Shown: one piece after another, positions 33,700-41,916 of the stretch
Layout of the letters: every line of letters starts with the position of its first letter
How positions within the stretch are numbered: position 1 is the stretch's first letter
Source of the DNA: an uncultured Myxococcales bacterium
GTDB lineage: Bacteria > Myxococcota > Myxococcia > Myxococcales > Myxococcaceae
DNA length: 64,000 nt
Direction: 5' to 3'
Assembly (NCBI GenBank): GCA_937980205.1
Contig: CALJKW010000011.1
Location: forward strand, 52,644-116,643
The notes under the pieces: generated by a model
Database searches by the model: none
What the model was told of the DNA's origin: nothing
Seen by the model: only the letters and a program-made list of their open reading frames with translations
Program-made: the position numbers and the translations under genes

Positions 33700-35321
33700 G
33701 GCGCCCTCCCGTAGCGGAACGCATCCGAGGCTGCGAGCTCGACCATCAAGAAGCGCAGCTGGTAGCCGGAGTCGGCGAACGCCTTCTCGGCGGCGCGCAG
33801 CGGGCCAGTCTCGGACGACAGCTCGACGTGCCCCGAGGCCTGCCGGTACAGCGAGCGGGTGAGGCAGCGGGCGACGCGCGGGTCTTCTTTGAGCGCCTGC
33901 GCGAGGCCCTTCGCGTCGGTGAACGGCTTCTTGTCGAGCGAGCCGGTGGCGTCGACGGGCTTGCCGTTGTCGAGCGTGCGGTGCGCTCCGATGGCGTCGA
34001 AGTTCTCGAAGGCGAAGCCGATGGGGTCCATCAGCGTGTGGCAGCCCGAGCAGGCGGGCGCGGTCATGTGCGCGGCGAGGCGCTCGCGCAGCGTGGTGTC
34101 CTGGCCGGGCTGCGCCTCGGGCAGGTTCGTGTCGACGTCGGGCGGCGGCGCCGCGACCGCCATGCACAAGAGCTTCTCGCGCACGAGCTTGCCGCGCAGC
34201 GTGGGGCTCGTGCTGACCGGGTGCGCCTTCAGCGCGAGGAACGCGGCGGTGCCGAGCAGGCCGGCGCGCGGCTGGTCGGGCTTGAGCTGCACGCGCGCCC
34301 ACGCGGTCGCCGGAGCGGGCAGGCCGTACAGCCCGGCGAGCTTCGCGTCGACGTAGGTGTGATCGGCGACGAACAGCTCGCGGAAGTCGCTGACGAAGGC
34401 GTCGCGCTCGATGAGCTGGTGCAGCTCTTCGCGCATCGAGTGGGCGAGCGCGGAGTCGTAGGCGGGGAAGGTGGTCGAGTCTTTTCCGAGGTGCTCGAGC
34501 TCGTGCAGGTCGAGCACCTCGTCGAAGAACGCCGCGAGCGCTTTGGCCGTGCCGGCCGAGCCCATGAGCAGCGCGGCCTGGTTGCGGACGCCGTCGGCGG
34601 TGTCGAGCTCCCCGTTCTCGGCCGCGGTGAGCAGCGCGTCGGAGGGCGTCGTGCCGGCGATGAAGAACGACAGGCGCGTGGCGAGCTCGTACGGCGTCAG
34701 CTTCACCCACGTGCCGTCCGGGGCGCCGGTCTCGAAGCGGTAGAGAAACGCGGGCGACTGCAAGAGGCCGGCGAGCACGAACTCGACGCCCTTGGTGAAG
34801 CTCGAGTAGGCCATCGCGGCCTCGTGGTGCACCTCGGTCCACTTCGCGCGCTCTTCGGCGGTGAGCGGGCGGCGGAAGAGGCGGCGGCCGAAGGTGTCGA
34901 AGAACCTGCCCAGGCAGGCGTCGTCGACGGCGGTCGTCGGGTTGCAGCCGTAAGACAGCGTCGCCCTCGCGGCAGCGGCGTACGCGTTCGCCTCGTACTG
35001 CGTGATGGCGCTGGTGGAGAGCGAGATGGTGCCGGCGCCGATCGCGGTGAGGCCGTTGAGCGCGACGTCCCTCGGCGGCGTGACGGCGGCGGCGGCCTGC
35101 GGCCCGAGGATGTCGTGAATCGCGTTCACGTACTGCCACGAGACGAGCACGCGGCCCTTGAGCTCGGCCGGCTCGAACGGGGGGATCACCTCGGGGGGAT
35201 CGACCTGCGAGCTGCCTCCTCCCGTGCCGCCATTGGGGCCCGGGAAGTTGCCGATCGATGCGGGCGCGGAGATGTCGCCGACGCACGCTGCGCACAACAG
35301 CACCACGAGGGAGGGGCGCAT
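33696..35321 (-). CDS. DUF1592/DUF1588 cytochrome-like protein
   Basis: This is a 541-residue exported protein with a lipoprotein-like start (L-L-C-A-A-C). The domain series DUF1587/1595/1592/1588/1585 is recognisable from S-W-Q-Y-V-N-A-I-H-D-I-L-G, R-L-S-F-F-I-A-G-T-T-P-S-D and the C-terminal C-S-G-C-H-T-L-M-D-P-I-G-F-A-F-E-N-F-D. The C-S-G-C-H is a c-type haem attachment site, so it is probably a periplasmic electron carrier or oxidase subunit. It overlaps the Tat-exported DUF1552 gene by ATGA, and the two likely form one complex. The start at 35321 leaves 87 bases to the divergent zwf. Confidence 0.87.
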   Translation of the reverse strand: MRPSLVVLLCAACVGDISAPASIGNFPGPNGGTGGGSSQVDPPEVIPPFEPAELKGRVLVSWQYVNAIHDILGPQAAAAVTPPRDVALNGLTAIGAGTISLSTSAITQYEANAYAAAARATLSYGCNPTTAVDDACLGRFFDTFGRRLFRRPLTAEERAKWTEVHHEAAMAYSSFTKGVEFVLAGLLQSPAFLYRFETGAPDGTWVKLTPYELATRLSFFIAGTTPSDALLTAAENGELDTADGVRNQAALLMGSAGTAKALAAFFDEVLDLHELEHLGKDSTTFPAYDSALAHSMREELHQLIERDAFVSDFRELFVADHTYVDAKLAGLYGLPAPATAWARVQLKPDQPRAGLLGTAAFLALKAHPVSTSPTLRGKLVREKLLCMAVAAPPPDVDTNLPEAQPGQDTTLRERLAAHMTAPACSGCHTLMDPIGFAFENFDAIGAHRTLDNGKPVDATGSLDKKPFTDAKGLAQALKEDPRVARCLTRSLYRQASGHVELSSETGPLRAAEKAFADSGYQLRFLMVELAASDAFRYGRAP

Positions 35322-35408
35322 GAAGCGGCGAGATAGCAGCCGGCTTCGAGCGAAACCACTGTGCACGGGAGTTACCAGGGGTAGTCTCGTCTCGAAGGGA
35401 GGCATCAC

Positions 35409-36968
35409 ATGCCGCAGCCACTGCCGTCCGCGCCCGACGTTCCACTCGGCGCGCCCGCCCAGGTCGTCATCTTCGGAGCCAGCGGGGATCTCACGCAGCG
35501 CAAGCTCATCCCCGCGCTCGCCTCGCTGTGCCAGAAGGGGCGGCCGAAAGAAGGCTTCAGCGTGCTCGGCGTCGCGCGTCGCGAGAAGACGAGCGAGGCG
35601 TGGCGCGGAGAGCTGCGGGAGGCGATCGAGCCCGGCCTGCGCGACGCCTTCGACAAGCTCGCGCGGAACATCCACTACCTCGCGGGCGACGTGGGCGAGC
35701 CGGCGGCGATCAAGCGGCTGTCGGAGCGGCTCGATCAGCTTCCCGGGGGCCGCGAGGCGGGACGCCTCTTCTACCTGTCGATCAAGCCCGAGCTGTTCGG
35801 CATGGCGGCGAAGAACCTCGCCGCCGAAGGGCTGCTGGTGCAGCGCGAGGCGGCGAAGCGGGGCTGGCGTCGCATCATCGTGGAGAAGCCGTTCGGCCAC
35901 GACCTGAAGACCGCGCGTACGCTGAACCACGACCTGCACGAGGTGCTGCTCGAAGAGCAGATCCTCCGCATCGATCACTACCTGGGAAAGGAGACCGTCC
36001 AGAACATCCTCGGCTTCCGCTTCCACAACGCGATCTTCGAGCCGGTGTGGAACCGCGAGCACGTCGAGCTCATCCAGGTCACCGTCGCCGAAGAGCTCGG
36101 CATGGAGAACGGCCGCGGCGGCTACTACGACAGCACCGGCGCGCTGCGCGACATGATGCAGAACCACATGCTGCAGGTGCTGTCGCTGGTCTGCATGGAG
36201 GCCCCCGCGTCGCTCGACGCCGACGTGGTGCGCGCGAACAAGGTGGCGGTGCTGAAGGCGCTGCGACCTCCGGACTCGGACGAGATGGAGAAGTTCTCGG
36301 TGCGCGCGCAGTACACGGCGGGCACCGTCGGCGGGAAGCCGGTGCTCGGGTACAAGGAAGAAGACGGCGTCCCGAAGGACTCGCGCACCGAGACGTTCAC
36401 CGCGATTCGCGCGTCGATCGACAACTGGCGCTGGGCGGGAGTGCCCATTCTGCTGCGCCACGGCAAGCGGCTCGCGAAGCGCTTCACCGAGGTGGTGGTG
36501 CAGTTCCGCATGCCGCCTCAGCAGTTGTTCAACAAGCCCGACGGCATGAGCGACGAGGCGTTCCGCAAGGCGCTGCGCGACGGCTCGCTGTGCCAGATCC
36601 GCCCGAACACGCTGACGCTCTCGATTCAGCCGAAGGAGGGCATCTCGCTGTCGTTCGGCGTGAAGACGCCGGGGGCGTCGATGGTCATGGCTCCGGCGCG
36701 GTGGGACTTCGATTACAAGGCGCAGTTCGGCGTCACCAGCGCTCCGGCGTACGAGCGGCTCTTGTACGACGCGCTCATCGGTGACGCGACGCTGTTCCTG
36801 CGCAGCGACGAGGTCGAGGCGAGCTGGAAGTTCGCGGACTCGATCGTGGCGCGGTGGGGGCCGGACTCGAAGCTGCCGGTGTACACGTACCCCGCGGGGT
36901 CGTGGGGCCCGGGTCAGGCCGACGAGCTGTTCAAGGGGTGCGAGGGGGGCTGGAGCAAGGGAGTCTGA
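35409..36968 (+). CDS. zwf: Glucose-6-phosphate 1-dehydrogenase
   Basis: The 519-residue enzyme oxidises glucose 6-phosphate to 6-phosphogluconolactone and makes NADPH. The dinucleotide motif G-A-S-G-D-L-T is at 23-29 and the substrate-binding active-site peptide R-I-D-H-Y-L-G-K-E at 187-195. Length and both motifs match Zwf. No pgl or gnd gene is adjacent. It is divergent from the DUF1592 gene across 87 bases and is closed by a perfect hairpin. Confidence 0.96.
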   Translation: MPQPLPSAPDVPLGAPAQVVIFGASGDLTQRKLIPALASLCQKGRPKEGFSVLGVARREKTSEAWRGELREAIEPGLRDAFDKLARNIHYLAGDVGEPAAIKRLSERLDQLPGGREAGRLFYLSIKPELFGMAAKNLAAEGLLVQREAAKRGWRRIIVEKPFGHDLKTARTLNHDLHEVLLEEQILRIDHYLGKETVQNILGFRFHNAIFEPVWNREHVELIQVTVAEELGMENGRGGYYDSTGALRDMMQNHMLQVLSLVCMEAPASLDADVVRANKVAVLKALRPPDSDEMEKFSVRAQYTAGTVGGKPVLGYKEEDGVPKDSRTETFTAIRASIDNWRWAGVPILLRHGKRLAKRFTEVVVQFRMPPQQLFNKPDGMSDEAFRKALRDGSLCQIRPNTLTLSIQPKEGISLSFGVKTPGASMVMAPARWDFDYKAQFGVTSAPAYERLLYDALIGDATLFLRSDEVEASWKFADSIVARWGPDSKLPVYTYPAGSWGPGQADELFKGCEGGWSKGV

Positions 36969-37057
36969 ACGTGGACGTGGACGTGGACGTGGACGTGGAC
37001 GTCAGTTCGAGCGCTGCCCACTGACGTCCACGTCCACGTCCACGTCCACGTCCACGT
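36969..37057. terminator. Perfect 38-bp hairpin built from GTGGAC hexamers
   Basis: The left arm at 36969-37006 and the right arm at 37020-37057 are exact inverted complements, each with five tandem GTGGAC (or GTCCAC) units, around a 13-base loop. It starts one base after the zwf stop and ends 5 bases before the stop of the converging oxidoreductase gene. A two-way terminator role is likely, although the hexamer build is unusual. Confidence 0.85.
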
Positions 37058-37062
37058 CAAAA

Positions 37063-38610
37063 TCAGGCTGCGTGCGCCGGCTGCAGCCGCGGCTTGGCCT
37101 CCGGCAGCTGCAGCACCGAGTCCGGCCGCGGCAGCCCCAGCACGTGCTGCGCGGCGATGAGGCCGCTGAACGCCGCGCCCGCGAACCCGTGGCTCAGCGT
37201 CGACGCGCCGCAGAGGAACAGGCCGTCGACCGGCCCACGCTGCGAGAACGAGAACGGGCCCACCTGCCAGCGCGTCTTCGCCGTGCCGTACGAGGCCCCG
37301 CGGAACACGTTGCAGAAGTGCTGGTTCGTCAGCGGCGTTCCCACCTCCAGGAACTTCACGTGCCGCGACAGCCCGGGGATCACGTTCTCGGCCGCGGCGA
37401 TCATCTTCGCGCCCAGGTCGCGCTTGTGCTGCGCGTACGCGGCGTCGCGCTGGCGGCCTGCGTAGTCGCTCCACGGCGCCAGCGTCAGCATCTCGATCGT
37501 GTGCTGCCCCTTCGGCGCGTGGCCGGGATCTTTGAGCGACGTGATCGACAGGAACAGCATGTCGAGCGCGCCGCCGATCGGCTGCGATGCTGCGCGCGTG
37601 TAGGTGCCGTCGAGATCTGCGTCGCGGTACCACCAGTAGTTCCCCGAGTCGTAGCCCAGCGCCTCGAGGTCGAGCTCGACGGCGCAGAACGCCGAGACCA
37701 TCGGCGCGCTGTATTCCATCTTCTCGGCCTTGCGTGCGAGCCGGCCTCCCCAGCGCTCGTCGAGGAGCTGCCCGTACACGATCGCCGGGTCCGCGTTGCA
37801 CACCACGTTGCCTGCCTTGATCACCTCGCCACCCGCGAGCTCGACGCCGACGGCGCGGCCGGCCTCGACGAGCACCTTGCTCACCCGCGAGCGCACGCGA
37901 ATCGCGCCGCCGTGCGCGCGCAGCTCGCGAATGTGCGCCTGCGGGATCATCTTCGCTCCGCCGCGCGGGTACCAGCCGCCGTCGAAGTAGTGCGACGCCA
38001 TCATCGCGTGCACCGCGAGCGGCACGCGCGATGGCGGCAGGGCGTGGTTGCCGCACTGGCCCGCCAGCACCGCGCGGAGCACCGGGTCGCTCACGCAGGA
38101 ATCGATGAGCGAGCCCAACGAGCGCAGCAACCTGGGAAGCCTGAACGGCGTCGCGATCACCTCGGTGACGCGGCCGCTGCCCATGCCCTTGAGGTCTTCG
38201 GCCACGCGGTGAATGGTCGCGAAGAAGCGGTCGATGCCGGCGGACTCGGCTGGGAAAGCGGCCTTCAAGCGTGCAGCCCATCGCGCGACGCCCGCCGGCT
38301 GGTCGAAGCGGCGGTCTCCGACCAGATAGTGATCGAACCCGTCGGGCGAGAGCGGCCGGAACTCCATCCACCGATCGACGCCGAGGCCCTCGAACATCGC
38401 GCGGACGCCGCCGCCTTCGCCCAGGTCTCCGATGTAGTGAATGCCGGGGCTGAAGCGGTACGGGCCCAGGTTGAAGCTGTGGGCCCAGCCGCCCGGCAGG
38501 TAGTGCTGCTCGAGCACCAGGACCTTCTGCCCCGCGCGGGCGAGCGCGACGGCTGCGGTCAAACCTCCAGGTCCGGATCCGACGACGACTGTGTCCCAGG
38601 TGCTCATCAC
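37063..38610 (-). CDS. Phytoene-desaturase/carotenoid-isomerase-like FAD oxidoreductase
   Basis: This is a 515-residue flavoprotein of the CrtI/CrtISO/retinol-saturase family. The N-terminal FAD fold is V-V-G-S-G-P-G-G-L-T-A-A near 9-20, and V-L-E-Q-H-Y-L-P-G-G-W-A-H-S follows at about 31-44. The C-terminal FAD-binding motif is G-L-F-L-C-G-A-S-T-L-S-H-G-F-A-G-A-A. It may isomerise or saturate a polyene isoprenoid; the substrate is unknown. Its nearest same-theme neighbours are the RND/MlaC/TolC genes, divergent across about 216 bases. Confidence 0.8.
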   Translation of the reverse strand: MMSTWDTVVVGSGPGGLTAAVALARAGQKVLVLEQHYLPGGWAHSFNLGPYRFSPGIHYIGDLGEGGGVRAMFEGLGVDRWMEFRPLSPDGFDHYLVGDRRFDQPAGVARWAARLKAAFPAESAGIDRFFATIHRVAEDLKGMGSGRVTEVIATPFRLPRLLRSLGSLIDSCVSDPVLRAVLAGQCGNHALPPSRVPLAVHAMMASHYFDGGWYPRGGAKMIPQAHIRELRAHGGAIRVRSRVSKVLVEAGRAVGVELAGGEVIKAGNVVCNADPAIVYGQLLDERWGGRLARKAEKMEYSAPMVSAFCAVELDLEALGYDSGNYWWYRDADLDGTYTRAASQPIGGALDMLFLSITSLKDPGHAPKGQHTIEMLTLAPWSDYAGRQRDAAYAQHKRDLGAKMIAAAENVIPGLSRHVKFLEVGTPLTNQHFCNVFRGASYGTAKTRWQVGPFSFSQRGPVDGLFLCGASTLSHGFAGAAFSGLIAAQHVLGLPRPDSVLQLPEAKPRLQPAHAA

Positions 38611-38826
38611 CGATCACTACGGCTGCAAGGCATGTGCTGTTTCAGCCGCGACACCGGAGGCGAGCGTTGCGCGGAGTCCTGCGCACGGATCAGCCCGCGG
38701 TGCAGTGACACCGAACGGTGACCGGTCGCGCGCCGGTTGCACGTCTCACCACACCCTTCATGACCGCCAACCCGGCAACAACACAATCCTTGATTCCCAA
38801 GTCCTTCGGTGCTTCGAGGCGTTCCA
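38611..38826. other. Divergent intergenic region
   Basis: This is the longest gene-free stretch in the window (216 bases), between the oxidoreductase gene and the RND exporter gene. It should contain both promoters. I see no convincing -35/-10, sigma-54 or operator pattern and no repeat. Confidence 0.4.
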
Positions 38827-41226
38827 GTGGCTGACGACACCTGGATGCACCGGCTGGAGAAGCACCTTGGGCGCCTCGCGGTGTCCGCTCACAAGCGGCC
38901 TTTCGTAGGGCTCGCGATCGCGGCAGTCCTGACCGGCTTAGGGGCGTTTCTGTCCAGCCGCCTCGACGTGGTCGCGGACCTCGAGAAGCTGCTGCCGACG
39001 ACGTTCCAGAGCGTGCAGGACCTCGAGCCGCTCAAAGAGCGCTTCGGCGGCATCGGGCACATCATCTTCGTCGGCGAGGACGCCGAGCCCGAGAAGCTCA
39101 AGCAGTTCGCCGAAGACATCGTGCCGCTGCTCAAGACCGAGCTGCCCGGCATCCGCTACGTCGACTACAAGCCGACCTCGCGGTTCTTCACCGAGCGCGC
39201 GCTGTACTACCTCGAGCTCGAAGACCTCGAAGAGATCGCCCGCCGCATCAAGGAGTACGAGAAGTACCAGCGGCGCATGGCGAACCCGATGTTCGTCAAG
39301 CTCGACGACGAAGAGCCGCCGTCGCTCGACATGAGCGACATCGAGGGGAAGTACGGCAAGCGATCCGATCAGCGCATCGCGGGCACCGGCGACGACTACT
39401 ACATCGATCCCGACAAGCGGCTCATCTTCCTGATGGCGAAGCCGGACACGCCGTCGACCAACCTCGAGTACATGAACAAGCTGCTCGCCGCAGCGGACAC
39501 GCTCATCGAGAAGGTCGACAAGAAGAAGTACGGCCCGAACTTCCAGATCTCGCTGACCGGTACGTACAAGTACAAGTTCGATCAGCAGCAGCAGATCACG
39601 GCGGACATGCAGCGCTCGTCGATTCTCGCGGCGATCGTGCTGCTGTTGTACCTCGCGTTCCACTTCCGCAGCGCGCTGGCCGTCGGGCTCGTGCTGATCC
39701 CGGTGAGCGTGGGCCTCTCGTGGACCTACGGCATCACCTTCCTCATCTTCGGCAACCTCAACATCCTCACCGGCTTCCTCGGCGCGGTGCTGGGAGGGCT
39801 GGGCACCGAGCACGGCATTCACCTGCTCACGCGCTATCGGACGCTGCGAGGGCAGGGCGTCAGCTCGGAAGAAGCGACCCGTGAGGCGTTCGAGCACACG
39901 GGTGGCTCGGCGCTGATCTCGTCGATCGTCGCGTCGCTCACCTTCCTCGCGGTGTCGTTCTCCGAGTTCCGCGCGTTCCGCGAGTTCGGCGTCATCGCGT
40001 CGATCGGCATGCTGGTCGTGCTCGCCGCGTACTTCCTCATCCTCCCCGGCTTCCTCGGGCTGGCGACGAAGTACGGCTGGAAGCCGTCGCACGAGACCGG
40101 CGGCATGTCCGAGGTCGCCGGCACGATGCCGCGGCAGTTCAAGAAGGTGGCGCTCGTCGTCGGCCTCGCGGTCGTCGCGTTCGTCTCGTTCATGCCGAGC
40201 ATCAGCTTCAACTACGACTTCCACGCGCTCGAAGACTCGTCGCTGCCGTCGTTCCGCCGCGACAAAGATCTGAACCGCGTGCTCGGCTACGCCGCCGAGC
40301 CCGTCGTCGTGCTCACCGACGATCAGCAGACCGAGCGCGAGGTCGTCGCCGAGCTCAAGCGGCGCAAGGCCGCGAACAAGGACTCGACCATCGACTTCGT
40401 CGCCGCGCTCGCGGACCTCGTGCCCGACAAGCAGGACGAGAAGCGGGCCGTGCTCGACCGCATCGCCGAGACGCTCAACAAGTCGAAGACCGAAGACCCG
40501 AAGGTCCTCGAGTTCAAGAAGCGCGTCGGCGCCCAGCCCTTCACGCGCGAGGACATTCCCGAGACGCTGCGCCGCCAGTTCCAGGGCGTGAAGGAGACCA
40601 GCGGCGGCTTCGTGCTCGTCTTCCCGAACGTGCGGCTCTCCGACGGCCTCGCGGTGCTGAAGTTCTCGGAAGAGGCGAGCGACATCAAGCTCTCGAACGG
40701 CAAGTCGCTGCAGGCGGCCGGTGAGGCGATGGTGCTCGCCGACGTGCTGCGCATGGTGCGCCGCGAGGGGCAGCCGATTCTCTTCGCCGCCATCTTCCTG
40801 GTCATCGCCGCGATGTGGCTGACGCTCGGCTCGCTCAAAGAGGCGCTCATCTGCATGGCGCCGACCGCGCTCAGCCTGCTCGCGCTCATCGGCCTGATGG
40901 CGATCATCGACCAGCCGTTCAACTACCTGAACATCATCATCATCCCGGTGCTCATCGGCACCACGGTCGACGCCGGCGTGCACCTCATCTCGCGACTGCG
41001 CGAGACGCACGAGTCGTTCAGTGAACAATTCGCCGAGACCGGACGTGCCATCTGTGGCGGTCTCGTCACGTCGGGAGTCGGCTTCGCGGCGATGCTGCTC
41101 GCCGATCACCCGGGCCTCAATTCTCTCGGGCGGTTGGCCAACCTCGGGTTCGCCATGAACCTGGTCGTGATGATCCTGGGCTTCCCCGCGTTCCTACTGC
41201 TGATCCAGAAGAAGAAGGAGACTTAA
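38827..41226 (+). CDS. RND/MMPL family exporter (HpnN-like)
   Basis: The 799-residue inner-membrane protein has a transmembrane helix near residue 30, a large periplasmic loop, a five-helix bundle with the sterol-sensing-like G-A-V-L-G-G-L-G-T-E-H-G-I-H-L-L-T-R, a second loop and a second bundle (G-T-T-V-D-A-G-V-H-L-I-S-R). This is the MMPL/HpnN layout used for lipids, hopanoids or carotenoids. GTG 38827 was selected because GAGG lies 7 bases upstream. It is followed after 6 bases by an MlaC-like gene, then TolC; HpnN with HpnM (MlaC-like) is a known pairing. Confidence 0.83.
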   Translation: MADDTWMHRLEKHLGRLAVSAHKRPFVGLAIAAVLTGLGAFLSSRLDVVADLEKLLPTTFQSVQDLEPLKERFGGIGHIIFVGEDAEPEKLKQFAEDIVPLLKTELPGIRYVDYKPTSRFFTERALYYLELEDLEEIARRIKEYEKYQRRMANPMFVKLDDEEPPSLDMSDIEGKYGKRSDQRIAGTGDDYYIDPDKRLIFLMAKPDTPSTNLEYMNKLLAAADTLIEKVDKKKYGPNFQISLTGTYKYKFDQQQQITADMQRSSILAAIVLLLYLAFHFRSALAVGLVLIPVSVGLSWTYGITFLIFGNLNILTGFLGAVLGGLGTEHGIHLLTRYRTLRGQGVSSEEATREAFEHTGGSALISSIVASLTFLAVSFSEFRAFREFGVIASIGMLVVLAAYFLILPGFLGLATKYGWKPSHETGGMSEVAGTMPRQFKKVALVVGLAVVAFVSFMPSISFNYDFHALEDSSLPSFRRDKDLNRVLGYAAEPVVVLTDDQQTEREVVAELKRRKAANKDSTIDFVAALADLVPDKQDEKRAVLDRIAETLNKSKTEDPKVLEFKKRVGAQPFTREDIPETLRRQFQGVKETSGGFVLVFPNVRLSDGLAVLKFSEEASDIKLSNGKSLQAAGEAMVLADVLRMVRREGQPILFAAIFLVIAAMWLTLGSLKEALICMAPTALSLLALIGLMAIIDQPFNYLNIIIIPVLIGTTVDAGVHLISRLRETHESFSEQFAETGRAICGGLVTSGVGFAAMLLADHPGLNSLGRLANLGFAMNLVVMILGFPAFLLLIQKKKET

Positions 41227-41232
41227 ACCCAC

Positions 41233-41916
41233 ATGAATCGAATCCTCGCACTGGCCCTCTGTCTTTCGCTGCCCGCCGCCGCGGCCGATCGCTCGGACGA
41301 GGCGAAGAAGCGCACCCAGGCGTTCATCGACGGCCTGCTCAAGGTGAAGCAGGTGGAAGAGGGCAAGCCGCTGACCGCGGCCGAGAACGACGCCAACCAG
41401 AAGGTCTTCAGCGAGCTCGACGGCTACTTCGACTGGGCGTACCTCACGAGCGAGCCCGTCGCGACGCGCGCCGACAAGTTCACGAAGGAAGAGCGCGCCG
41501 AGTTCGACAAGAAGTTCAAAGAGGTCATCCGCCTCGTCGCGTACCCCGACTCGGGCGCGTTCTTCCGCAAGGCGAAGTGGTCGATCTCGGGCGCGAAGGA
41601 CGACGGCGGCGACAAGGCCACCGTCACCATCGCCGCGTCGAAGGACGATCTCGACACCAAGGTCGACATGAAGTGGCGCATCGTCGAGGGCAGCCTGCGC
41701 ATCTACGACGTCGCGTTCGACGGCGACTCGCTGGTGCAGGACTACAAGAACCAGATCAGCCGCATCATCGACAAAGGCGGCGTGAAGGACCTCATCGCCA
41801 AGATCGACAAGCGCAAGGCCGCCCTCGAGAAGAGCGCCGGCCTCGCGCCCGCCAAGGAAGAGGCGAAGCCGGCCGAAGCGAAGCCCGCGAAGGACACGAA
41901 GGGCGCCAAGAAGTGA
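41233..41916 (+). CDS. MlaC/HpnM-like periplasmic lipid-binding protein
   Basis: This is a 227-residue protein with a signal peptide ending P-A-A-A-A-D. The core matches MlaC/Ttg2D: F-D-W-A-Y-L near 66-71 and, later, M-K-W-R-I-V-E-G-S-L-R-I-Y-D-V-A-F-D-G-D-S-L-V and R-I-I-D-K-G-G-V-K-D-L-I. The last 30 residues are a Lys/Glu/Ala-rich tail not found in typical MlaC. It probably shuttles a lipid between membranes for the RND and TolC partners on either side. Confidence 0.83.
   Translation: MNRILALALCLSLPAAAADRSDEAKKRTQAFIDGLLKVKQVEEGKPLTAAENDANQKVFSELDGYFDWAYLTSEPVATRADKFTKEERAEFDKKFKEVIRLVAYPDSGAFFRKAKWSISGAKDDGGDKATVTIAASKDDLDTKVDMKWRIVEGSLRIYDVAFDGDSLVQDYKNQISRIIDKGGVKDLIAKIDKRKAALEKSAGLAPAKEEAKPAEAKPAKDTKGAKK

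Noticed and set aside
36969..37057. CRISPR-like array from the repeated hexamers
   Set aside because: The units are contiguous without spacers and form one hairpin; there are no cas genes in the window.
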